Origin: Anaerosomatales bacterium
Lineage (GTDB): Bacteria; Actinomycetota; Coriobacteriia; Anaerosomatales; SLCP01
DNA length: 36,222 nt
Direction: 5' to 3'
NCBI GenBank assembly: GCA_029210645.1
Contig: JARGFT010000014.1
Span: 1-36,222 of the forward strand
Shown: positions 1 to 5,976 of the stretch, one piece after another
Numbering within the stretch: the first letter of the stretch is position 1
Layout of the letters: each line of letters begins with the position of its first letter
Notes under the pieces: generated by a model
Told to the model about the DNA's origin: nothing
What the model saw: the letters and a program-made list of their open reading frames with translations, nothing else
Database searches by the model: none
Made by a program: the position numbers and the translations under genes

Positions 1-57
1 GGGCTTCGCCCAGCGGATACTGAGCTGGCGTTGTTCCTGATCGGCAAGGCGCGTTGA
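1..57 (+). CDS. C-terminal end of an unidentified protein (cut by window edge)
   Basis: Frame 1 is open from the first base to a TGA at 55-57 and encodes a tail of 18 residues ending ELALFLIGKAR. The codons look like the high-GC coding DNA elsewhere, but too little is present to assign a family. It may be the end of a real gene whose body lies upstream; it could also be a chance open frame. Confidence 0.3.
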   Translation, partial: GLRPADTELALFLIGKAR

Positions 58-440
58 GTTACGCTTCGTGACCGGACTCTGCGTCACGTTGGGTGAACCA
101 GACAATCCAGGTGCGGACTGATGTCCGACTAGGCAAAGCTTGGTGGTCAAGAACGCGAAGGCAACCCTAACACCGCCTCCCGATTGCCACCCGCTTCGGG
201 TAGATAGCCCGATGGCCCGACAAGGCTCCTTGCGAGGCGGGCTCTCTCCTCCTCGATGGGTCCGAGCAGTGAACCCGAGGCGGCGTCGACAGTCAGCTCC
301 CGGTCAGCTCCGGGTTAGAGGCGACTGACACGATGCCCCCATGAGACCTCGGGCCACCTACACCAAGCTGACCGCCTACAGCTGCCCCGCGGGCAACGAT
401 GCATGGCTAGATCCCGGACGAGCGCCCACCTTGCAAGAAC
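58..440. other. Intergenic stretch, no convincing gene
   Basis: I see no gene here with ribosome binding site, length and codon use all in agreement. A small perfect hairpin (ACCCG-ctt-CGGGT) lies at 189-201, and a second pair of arms (AGCCCG near 207-212 and CGGGCT near 238-243) follows. Together they could end transcription of the upstream gene, although no U run follows. A 62-codon open frame at 140-328 is Arg/Pro-rich and resembles nothing I know. Confidence 0.35.
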
Positions 441-460
441 GTTACCCTCAGAGGTAACAT
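431..460 (+). promoter_or_regulatory. Inverted repeat overlapping the SD of the DUF4160 gene
   Basis: GTTACC (441-446) and GGTAAC (453-458) form an inverted repeat with a 6-base spacer. The right arm contains the Shine-Dalgarno AGAGGT (450-455), 9 bases before the ATG at 465. TTGCAA (431-436) and TAACAT (455-460) are spaced 18 bases apart and could be a weak promoter. The repeat could be an operator bound by the downstream HTH protein, or an RNA hairpin hiding the SD. Autoregulation is inference from how toxin-antitoxin operons usually work. Confidence 0.4.
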
Positions 461-464
461 TTAG

Positions 465-659
465 ATGCCAAAGCGACGTCGAGGAGGATACGTGTTCCTC
501 AGCTGGAAAGGGGACCACTCTCCTCGCCATGTGCACGTGTACCGCGACGGAGTGCTAGTCGTGAAGTGGGATCTCGAGAACGGTCTTCCGATGAAGGGTT
601 CGGCCAGCGCACGACTGCGGTCCCTGATCCACAGCCTGGATGAAGAGGAGTTACTGTGA
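465..659 (+). CDS. DUF4160 domain protein, likely first gene of a TA-like pair
   Basis: The 64-residue protein has the DUF4160 pattern: a basic start (MPKRRRGGYVFLSW), then the PRHVHVYRDG core at about residues 20-29, then a conserved VVKWDLENG strand. DUF4160 proteins are small, of unproven biochemistry, and are commonly found beside HTH or DUF2442 genes in arrangements resembling toxin-antitoxin modules. The start is supported by AGAGGT 9 bases upstream. Its TGA (657-659) overlaps the GTG of the next gene (656), so the two are probably translationally coupled. Assigning it as the toxin partner is inference from position and size. Confidence 0.75.
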   Translation: MPKRRRGGYVFLSWKGDHSPRHVHVYRDGVLVVKWDLENGLPMKGSASARLRSLIHSLDEEELL

Positions 660-1120
660 GAGTCGCGTCGGTGTCTGCAAACAACCACCGCCGGGCCTTC
701 GAGGTCACCACCGGGACGGGCGCGTTCTCTCTGCCCTATGCACGGGTTGAACCGGTCCCTACGCGCTCGGATCCGATCGCGCAGGTCTGGGTTGACGAGG
801 AGCTGGGTTCCGAGGGGTTCTCGTACTCCCTTGCCTCTGGCGCGGAGGGGTCGGTGCACATGGATGCTGTGCTCGAGTACAACCAGGATCCGGGATACAT
901 GCGCGAGCTGCTCGTGTACAAGCTCACCGTCGAAGCGCGTGCCTGTCTGGAGTCAAGTCAGCTGTCGAACCGCGAGGTCATACGCCGCCTCGGCACGTCC
1001 CCGTCCCAGTTCTATCGCCTGATTGATCCGACGAACACTCGTAAGACCCTCGACAGCCTTGTGGCACTACTGAGCGCGCTCGACTGTGAGGTCGAGGTCA
1101 CGGTCCGGTCCGCCGGCTGA
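656..1120 (+). CDS. HTH protein partner of the DUF4160 gene
   Basis: This 154-residue protein starts at a GTG that overlaps the previous stop (GTGA). The N-terminal part (about 10-75) is a beta-rich, acidic region of unknown role. The C-terminal part (about 100-150) has a helix-turn-helix look (SNREVIRRLGTSPSQFYRLI) followed by a helical segment ending in CEVEVTV, as in XRE-like antitoxins that select small operators. Together with the DUF4160 gene it forms a two-gene module. By analogy it would be the DNA-binding antitoxin and autorepressor, perhaps acting at the inverted repeat at 441-458. I cannot identify the N-terminal domain. Confidence 0.65.
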   Translation: MRVASVSANNHRRAFEVTTGTGAFSLPYARVEPVPTRSDPIAQVWVDEELGSEGFSYSLASGAEGSVHMDAVLEYNQDPGYMRELLVYKLTVEARACLESSQLSNREVIRRLGTSPSQFYRLIDPTNTRKTLDSLVALLSALDCEVEVTVRSAG

Positions 1121-1147
1121 ACGGTTGGGACCGCTGTACCGAGCTGC

Positions 1148-1172
1148 GCGGTCAGATCCTGCGGTCAGATCC
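1148..1172 (+). repeat. 12-bp direct repeat before the XRE antitoxin remnant
   Basis: GCGGTCAGATCC occurs at 1148-1159 and again at 1161-1172, one base apart. It lies just upstream of the XRE-type start at 1185 and downstream of the DUF4160/HTH pair. It could be an operator repeat or a replication-slippage duplication; nothing decides between them. Confidence 0.4.
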
Positions 1173-1184
1173 ACGTGTCTCCTT

Positions 1185-1499
1185 ATGGATGCCAGGAATC
1201 GCAAAAGGCTCCAAGCAGCTGGCCTGCGTGTAGGAGATGCCGCAGACTTCTTGGGCCTGAGCCCAGAGGAGGCCCGGCTCGTCGAGGTCAAGCTCGTCTT
1301 GGGTGACGAACTGCGCAGAATCCGTCTGGAACGCCGTTGGACTCAGGCTCAGGTGGCGCAGAGGATCGGCTCAAGCCAATCACGCGTTGCGAAGATGGAA
1401 GCAGCTTCAACTGCATCTTTGCGACGAGTGTGGTCGAAGGAGATGTCGACGGCGGGATCTGGGTCGACGACGAGGACAGCCCCGCATTCATCCACGTGA
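1185..1499 (+). pseudogene. XRE-family antitoxin, C-terminally truncated remnant
   Basis: From the ATG at 1185 the first 70-75 residues match XRE antitoxins of the short HigA-like type: an N-terminal RVGDAADFLGLSPEEA segment, then the HTH with WTQAQVAQRIGSSQSRVAKME. Family members normally continue for about 20-30 more residues (a D-x-S-x-S-L-x-x-L type helix). Here similarity stops at about 1405-1425 and the frame runs on with Ser/Thr/Arg-rich residues to 1499. From about 1410 the same DNA, in another frame, reads as an acetyltransferase. No toxin gene precedes it directly. I infer a recombination or deletion that removed the antitoxin end; it may still be translated as a short DNA-binding protein. 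Confidence 0.6.
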
Positions 1500-2206
1500 T
1501 CAACGCCTACGGGATGACGTTGCTCGTCGTCCTCGACCCGGATGCCGACCTCGCTCCACTCGGCGCGCACTTCGCCGAGATCCGCACGCGCGCAGCGATC
1601 TGGCTCCAACTGCATCCTCAGGAGTTCGCGCCGCGCCTCGAATCGCTACTCGACGCAGACATCGCTCCGGTCGATTCGCTCCCCGACGGAGTGAGCGTCC
1701 AGCGATTCACGCGCGTCAACTTCACGTTCGATGCCGAGGAGTATGCTGCGCGGCGGCCAGAGTGGTCACCTGCATCAGGCAGGACCCTGAGCCGGATGAC
1801 CGCCTCCGAGTTCGCGCTCCCCGGCATCACGGTGTCCCCGCACCTGTTCTGGAGGGATGCCGAGCAGTTCCTTGAGCGCGGGGGCGGGTGGTGCGTGTGT
1901 GAAGGCGATGCAGTGTGCTCGATGGCATTCTCCTCGTTTCAGGCGGACTCCCGGCTTGAGTTGGGAGTCGAGACGCGCACGGAGTATCGCGGCAGGGGGT
2001 ACGCCCGGCTTGCGTGCGCTGCGTTGATCGACGAATGCCTCGCTACCGGACTCGAGCCGGTGTGGTCGTGCCGCAAGGAGAACGTCGCGTCGGGCAACCT
2101 CGCGCGCGCGCTCGGCTTCGTGCCGAGCCTTGAGACCGTCTACTATCACCTGCCTAAGACCCCTCGCTCGGACGAAGCTCGCGCAGCGGAAGCGGTGAGC
2201 GGCTGA
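1337..2206 (+). CDS. GNAT-family acetyltransferase (ZmaR-like), 5' end rearranged
   Basis: The frame is open from a TTG at 1337; the next usable start is GTG 1430, and neither has a good ribosome binding site. Residues from about 25 onward resemble the GNAT acetyltransferase family that includes zwittermicin resistance protein ZmaR: an N-terminal domain with IWVDDEDSPAFIHV, a middle region, and a C-terminal acetyl-CoA-binding core with YRGRGYARLACAALIDECL and CRKENVASGNLARALGF. These enzymes acetylate small molecules; the substrate here is unknown. The first 20-30 residues overlap the XRE remnant and do not look native, so the gene probably lost its own start in the rearrangement at about 1400-1430. 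The core and acetyl-CoA loop are intact. Function as an enzyme depends on whether it is still translated. Confidence 0.65.
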   Translation: MDSGSGGAEDRLKPITRCEDGSSFNCIFATSVVEGDVDGGIWVDDEDSPAFIHVINAYGMTLLVVLDPDADLAPLGAHFAEIRTRAAIWLQLHPQEFAPRLESLLDADIAPVDSLPDGVSVQRFTRVNFTFDAEEYAARRPEWSPASGRTLSRMTASEFALPGITVSPHLFWRDAEQFLERGGGWCVCEGDAVCSMAFSSFQADSRLELGVETRTEYRGRGYARLACAALIDECLATGLEPVWSCRKENVASGNLARALGFVPSLETVYYHLPKTPRSDEARAAEAVSG

Positions 2207-2290
2207 GTGGCGGTTGGGGGACGGTTCGGTTGCGTTAAGACCGGGGCGTATAATGATGTCGTCCCTGAAGCGATTGCAGGAGTTGGCCCG

Positions 2291-2515
2291 ATGACGATCG
2301 ATGAACTCACTCGCGAGGCACTGCGGCTTGATCCGACGCGCCGAGCAACTCTTGCTCGTCAGCTGCTGGCCAGCCTCGATGATCTCTCGGAGGAGGAGAT
2401 CGAGCAGTTGTGGCTCGAGGAGGCCGAGCGTCGCCGTATCGAGATCCAGTCCGGCAGAGTCAATCCGATTCCGATGGACGAAGTCTTTGCTCAGGCGCGG
2501 GCAGCACGCGAATGA
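2291..2515 (+). CDS. Addiction-module antitoxin (TIGR02574-like)
   Basis: A 74-residue acidic protein beginning MTIDELTREALRLDPTRRATLARQLLASL and continuing with EEIEQLWLEEAERRRIEIQSG. This is the layout of the putative addiction-module component family, whose members neutralise RelE/ParE toxins. I chose ATG 2291 because GGAG (about 2279-2282) precedes it and homologous proteins start this way; the frame is also open further upstream to 2207. The TGA overlaps the toxin ATG (ATGA at 2512-2515), typical of coupled antitoxin-toxin genes. The toxin-binding part is expected to be the C-terminal helix with PMDEVFAQARAARE. Confidence 0.8.
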   Translation: MTIDELTREALRLDPTRRATLARQLLASLDDLSEEEIEQLWLEEAERRRIEIQSGRVNPIPMDEVFAQARAARE

Positions 2516-2808
2516 CTCTCGCCATACGGTTCGATCCCGCTGCCCGGCACGAGATGCTCGAGGCGGCAGACTTCTACGACCTCCAGCAACCCGGCCTTGG
2601 CCACGAGTTCCTCGACGAGGTCGAGTCTGCACTTGATGTCATCTCCGAGCATCCGGCGGCAAGCCCGACGGGGCTCGGCGAGACCCGGACGCATGCTATC
2701 TCCCGGTTTCCGTACTCGATCATGTACTGGTTCGATGAGCACCACGTGACCGTCACGGCCGTCGCGCATCACAGGCGAAGGCCGGGCTATTGGGGGACTC
2801 GCAAGTAA
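2512..2808 (+). CDS. RelE/ParE-family toxin
   Basis: A 98-residue protein with the RelE/ParE fold pattern: an N-terminal strand (LAIRFDPAARHEMLEAADFYD), a helix with GLGHEFLDEVESALDVI, then HPAASPTG, RTHAISRFPYSIMYW and a final strand VTVTAVAHHRRRPGYWG. The family includes ribosome-dependent mRNA interferases and gyrase inhibitors; which type this is cannot be read from sequence alone. It overlaps the antitoxin by 4 bases (ATGA), so the antitoxin is made first. All core elements are present, so the module looks intact. Confidence 0.85.
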   Translation: MTLAIRFDPAARHEMLEAADFYDLQQPGLGHEFLDEVESALDVISEHPAASPTGLGETRTHAISRFPYSIMYWFDEHHVTVTAVAHHRRRPGYWGTRK

Positions 2809-2836
2809 CAGGAGGACCTTCGCCTGCCGGCGACTC

Positions 2837-4117
2837 CTACGGGGCGAAGCGGCTAATCAGGTACTCCAGGTAGCGAGACTTCATCTGGCGGCTCGCCATT
2901 CCCTGCCGGATCGGGGGCAGCCTCAGCACGACACCGAGCACCGCCGCCAGGGCACGGTGATTCCACAGGACCCGGTTGTCGAAGATGAGGTCCTGCAGAT
3001 CGCCGCGCTCGATGGCCATCACCACCACACGGTGAAGCGAGTTCAGCGGCGTGATGACCCGCTCCGGGCGCGAGCGTAGCGTCAGGCCCGCGCGGGGACA
3101 CGTTCGTACGCACACCCCGCACCCGAGACAGACGTCCTCGGCGACCTCGGCCCGCCGGGACTTCACGTCCTGCTCGCCGGTCGGCGAACGCAGCGAGATG
3201 GCCTCCACAGGACAGACGCCCACGCACCGTCCGCAACCGTTGCACCGCTCCCGGTCGACAACCGGCAGGAAGCTCGACGTGTGTACCGGGTTGAGCATGC
3301 CGAACTTGCGGGCCGCGATCATCGCCTCGCAACAGCACCCGCAGCAGTTGCAGATGAAGTTGACGCGCTCGCGCACGTTCTCGCCGAACTGGACCAGGTT
3401 GCGCTCGTATGCCTGGTCGAGCAGGTCCATCCCCTCGCTCACGTCCACCGAGCGCGCGTAACCGTGCCTGATCAGCGCTGCCGCCGAGCCGTTGAAGGTC
3501 ATGCAGATCTCCATGGGCGCGTCGCAGTTGCGGCCGACATGCAGCATCTTGTGCCGGCAGTAGCACACGCCGATCCCCCGATGAGTCGCTGACCGGATCA
3601 CCTCGCTGGCGCGCTCGTAGTCGAGCACGTGAAGCGCATTGTCGTTGGTCAGCACCGGCTCGTGGACGAAGACCCGCCCCAACTGCGTTTCTCCTCTGAC
3701 GAACAGTTCCCTGATGAAGTCCTCTTCAACGTTCAGATACTGGTAGAACAGTTCGGCGAGGACCTTCTGGTCGACATCGCCGCGGATGCGCATCATCGAG
3801 AACTCGAAGAATCCCGCCATGGGAGGGGGCAGGACGTAGGTCGTCTCCCCATCGCGCTCGGTGTCGACCAGGATGGCGCGGCTTGCCAGCTCATCAAGTA
3901 TCCGGCGGGCCTCGTCCGCGTCCATCTTCAGGATGCGCGCCGCTCGGGCTGCGGTGAAGGGCTTGATCGGCAGACGGGCGACGACCTCGGCCTCTCGCTC
4001 GCTCAGGAGGATTGTGAGAATCCGGTAGAGGGATTCCGAGGGTGGCGCGCCTTGAGGGAACCGATTGAGCCGGTCGATGAGTTCCGTGTAGGCCAATCTC
4101 GACGTGATGTGTGACAT
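2837..4117 (-). CDS. Two-[4Fe-4S] ferredoxin-type protein with winged-helix N-terminus
   Basis: I chose the ATG at 4117 (426 residues) because GGAGGT lies 9 bases upstream on the reverse strand; a longer open frame to 4231 lacks such a site. Residues about 40-95 look like a winged helix (FTAARAARILKMDADEARRILDEL). A middle region has CYC (185-187), C198 and C205 in a CYCRHKMLHVGRNCDAPMEIC segment, then CNCCGCCC at 256-263. Two classical ferredoxin CxxCxxCxxxC(P) motifs follow at 292-302 and 330-340, so at least two [4Fe-4S] clusters are expected. Such proteins are found in anaerobes as electron-transfer subunits or redox-sensing regulators. The wing plus extra Cys clusters suggests a sensor or adaptor, but this is inference. 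It is transcribed opposite to its neighbours and has no obvious partner gene. Confidence 0.7.
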   Translation of the reverse strand: MSHITSRLAYTELIDRLNRFPQGAPPSESLYRILTILLSEREAEVVARLPIKPFTAARAARILKMDADEARRILDELASRAILVDTERDGETTYVLPPPMAGFFEFSMMRIRGDVDQKVLAELFYQYLNVEEDFIRELFVRGETQLGRVFVHEPVLTNDNALHVLDYERASEVIRSATHRGIGVCYCRHKMLHVGRNCDAPMEICMTFNGSAAALIRHGYARSVDVSEGMDLLDQAYERNLVQFGENVRERVNFICNCCGCCCEAMIAARKFGMLNPVHTSSFLPVVDRERCNGCGRCVGVCPVEAISLRSPTGEQDVKSRRAEVAEDVCLGCGVCVRTCPRAGLTLRSRPERVITPLNSLHRVVVMAIERGDLQDLIFDNRVLWNHRALAAVLGVVLRLPPIRQGMASRQMKSRYLEYLISRFAP

Positions 4118-4354
4118 GCGGACCCGACCTCCGCGCGCAGCGAACATCCCGATGCAGTCAGAATACCCCCGTTCGCCGTCCAATCGCACCGCGAACGCGA
4201 TCGAGACGTGCATAGGTTGCGGGCGGCGCACGACTGGGACTCCGCATGCAACCTGTATCGCAAGAATCGGGTTCGGGTGAGGTAAGACCGAGCCACCATC
4301 ATCGGGCTACCACCGGAAGCCACACGATCTCCGTTGGTGAACTCAAGACACCAG

Positions 4355-4392
4355 ATTGTCAATTGACAATATCGTCGATGTGGCGATATCCT
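4355..4392 (+). promoter_or_regulatory. Promoter with perfect 16-bp palindrome and second dyad
   Basis: ATTGTCAATTGACAAT (4355-4370) is a perfect palindrome and contains a consensus -35 box TTGACA (4363-4368). After an 18-base spacer comes TATCCT (4387-4392), a plausible -10. A second dyad, ATATCG (4369-4374) and CGATAT (4384-4389), fills the spacer. The stretch is strikingly AT-rich for this genome. An operator over the -35 and spacer is the expected site for autorepression by the HTH protein of the downstream pair. Confidence 0.65.
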
Positions 4393-4412
4393 GCGGGAAG
4401 GGAGCGGATGTG

Positions 4413-4697
4413 GTGCCCCGACACAGGCATCCGGATCGGCACGTCGATGAAGCGCTGCGGTACGCAGAGAGCAAAGGGTGGCGGGTAGAGTCTTCGGGCC
4501 GCAGCTCACATGCATGGGGCAGGCTGTACTGTCCGCACAACGATCCAGAGTGTAGGTGCGGGCAACACTGCGTTTCGAGCGTCGCATCCACGCCCCGGGT
4601 CCCCGAGAACCATGCAAGACAGATCGTCCGCAGGGTCGACGGGTGTGTTCTCGGCGGAATCCAGCCAGAAGGAGGAGTCGACCGTGACCACGTATGA
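4413..4697 (+). CDS. Small Cys-rich protein, first gene of a conserved TA-like pair
   Basis: This 94-residue protein reads MPRHRHPDRHVDEALRYAESKGWRVESSG and then a Cys-rich block with C40, C47, C49 and C53 (YCPHNDPECRCGQHC), followed by TPRVPENHARQIVRRVDGC. I chose GTG 4413 because AAGGGAG lies 8 bases upstream; GTG 4410 is also possible. The lysine/glycine-rich GW turn after a helix and the compact size recall HicA-like proteins, but the metal-site-like cysteines are unusual and I do not claim membership. It overlaps the next gene by 14 bases. From memory this gene and its neighbour occur together in other high-GC genomes as hypothetical proteins. The promoter at 4355-4392 drives both. Confidence 0.6.
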   Translation: MPRHRHPDRHVDEALRYAESKGWRVESSGRSSHAWGRLYCPHNDPECRCGQHCVSSVASTPRVPENHARQIVRRVDGCVLGGIQPEGGVDRDHV

Positions 4698-5211
4698 GTT
4701 CACCCTGCGCTTTGCCCTTCCTTCAACGGGCACTGACATGGATGCTGTCGCGGATGCCCTGTATGGCGGCGGGTGCGATGATGCGCTCGTTGGCATCGGG
4801 CGTCCCGGTAGCGTCGCGCTCGACTTCACCCGCGCGGCCAATTCCGCCAGAGAAGCTGTGATGGGCGCCATCTCTGACGTGACCCGTGCGCTGCCGGGTT
4901 CAACGCTCACCGAGGTTGCGCCCGATCTTGTCGGGATCACTGACGTCGCGGACATCGTTGGCTGTACTCGCCAGAACATCCGGCAGCTGATGGCCTTCGG
5001 CTCATCCCGAGTTCCTGCCCCTGTGCGCGAGGGCAGGCCGACTCTGTGGCATCTCTCATCCATTCTCAACTGGCTGGTTGAAGAGAAGCGCTACCAGGTG
5101 GCGGCAGCCCTGCTCGATCTCGCTGAGACGACGATGCGCGTCAACCTCGCCCTGAGCGCCATTCAAGCGGAACCGGATCTCGAAGACGACCTCAGGGCCC
5201 TGTTGGCGTAA
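4684..5211 (+). CDS. HTH DNA-binding protein, partner of the Cys-rich protein
   Basis: A 175-residue protein from GTG 4684, with AAGGAGGAG (about 4668-4676) as a strong ribosome binding site. Residues 1-80 form an alpha-beta domain (TTYEFTLRFALP, VALDFTRAANSAREAVMGAISDV) that resembles a small ferredoxin-like or HicB-like N-domain. Residues 83-135 have a helix-turn-helix of MerR/excisionase style (GITDVADIVGCTRQNIRQLM, then REGRPTLWHLSSILNWL). A helical tail follows. It is likely the DNA-binding half of the pair and may repress its own promoter at the palindrome 4355-4370. The HicB comparison is only by general layout. Confidence 0.65.
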   Translation: MTTYEFTLRFALPSTGTDMDAVADALYGGGCDDALVGIGRPGSVALDFTRAANSAREAVMGAISDVTRALPGSTLTEVAPDLVGITDVADIVGCTRQNIRQLMAFGSSRVPAPVREGRPTLWHLSSILNWLVEEKRYQVAAALLDLAETTMRVNLALSAIQAEPDLEDDLRALLA

Positions 5212-5250
5212 CCTGGACTCAGTGATTCGCGCATGACCGAAGGAGCGATG

Positions 5251-5643
5251 ATGACCGGCTGCTGTTCGGGTGGTACCCGCGTGACCGTGGATGTCGAGCG
5301 CCTCGTTGTCGAGGGCGAGACCTGCGACCGGTGTGCCTCGACGTGGGATGCCGCGCGCCAGGCGGTCGAGATGGTCGCAGCCGAGGCACCCGGGATCGGC
5401 CTGGCCGTCGACCTCCGTGAGGTTCCGCTTTCCCCCGAGCGCATCTCGGACTCAAACCGCGTGCTCGTAAACGGTCGTCTCGTCGAGGAGTGGCTCGACG
5501 GGGTCGCCTCGTCCTCGCTCTCGGCCGCAGACATCGCGCGCGCCATTCGGGCGGCAGCGGGTCTCGCGGCTCCCTCGGAATCACCCTCAGGGGATTCCCC
5601 CCGCGCTTCCGTTGTGCTCGTCACGAGTTCGGAGTGTGGTTGA
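5251..5643 (+). CDS. DUF2703 protein with CxxC motif
   Basis: 130 residues, from ATG 5251 with AAGGAG 5 bases upstream (ATG 5248 would be only 2 bases away). The pattern matches DUF2703: a strand ending GETCDRC (C25, C28), a helix, a strand with VDLREVPL, then DSNRVLVNGRLVEEWL. An additional N-terminal CC (C4, C5) is present, and the C-terminus ends SSECG. DUF2703 proteins have a thioredoxin-like fold and are often found beside redox or metal genes; no activity is established. Here a thioredoxin-like gene follows, so a shared thiol-redox role is plausible but unproven. Confidence 0.65.
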   Translation: MTGCCSGGTRVTVDVERLVVEGETCDRCASTWDAARQAVEMVAAEAPGIGLAVDLREVPLSPERISDSNRVLVNGRLVEEWLDGVASSSLSAADIARAIRAAAGLAAPSESPSGDSPRASVVLVTSSECG

Positions 5644-5712
5644 GGCGGGGCGCTGATGTGCGACCCCGGTTCGGAGGTCACGCCGGAGCTTCAGGAGGGC
5701 ACGACTTGAGAG

Positions 5713-5952
5713 ATGCCGGCGGCGTGGCGTGTCCACGTCCTGAGAGAAGGACTGCGTGAAGCGGGCATCGATGCCGAGGTGGTCGAGCGCGACCTCATGG
5801 CGCTCGAGGGCGCGCAGCGCCAGGCCGTGCTCGACGTGATGATCGGCCAGGATCTCGACCCGCCGATGGTGCTCGTCGACGATGCGGTGGCCTGTGCCGG
5901 AGAGATTGACGTTGCTGCGGTTGTGACAGCCGCGCAGGCCGCGGCACGCTGA
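5713..5952 (+). CDS. Small thioredoxin-like protein, N-terminus doubtful
   Basis: The 79-residue protein has a helix (VLREGLREAGIDAEVVERDL), a helix (EGAQRQAVLDVMI), then a strand and turn DPPMVLVDDAVACAG followed by EIDVAAVVTAAQ. The PPMVLVDD strand with a cis-Pro-like position is typical of thioredoxin-fold small proteins. The first strand and redox CxxC expected at the start are missing: a stop lies just upstream in this frame. Another frame over the same bases (from TTG 5706) reads LRDAGGVACPRP before its own stop. That could mean a frameshift near 5735-5745 or simply an odd N-terminus. AGGAGG (5693-5698) is 14 bases before the ATG, a loose fit. Confidence 0.5.
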   Translation: MPAAWRVHVLREGLREAGIDAEVVERDLMALEGAQRQAVLDVMIGQDLDPPMVLVDDAVACAGEIDVAAVVTAAQAAAR

Positions 5953-5976
5953 TCGGCCGCGAGCATGGGAGGCTCG

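Noticed and set aside
140-328. Open frame of 62 codons near the left end
   Set aside because: It is Arg/Pro-rich with no ribosome binding site and resembles no family; likely chance in GC-rich DNA.
341-457. Short forward frame of 38 codons beginning MRPRATYTKL
   Set aside because: No SD and no family match; it ends in the inverted repeat before the DUF4160 gene.
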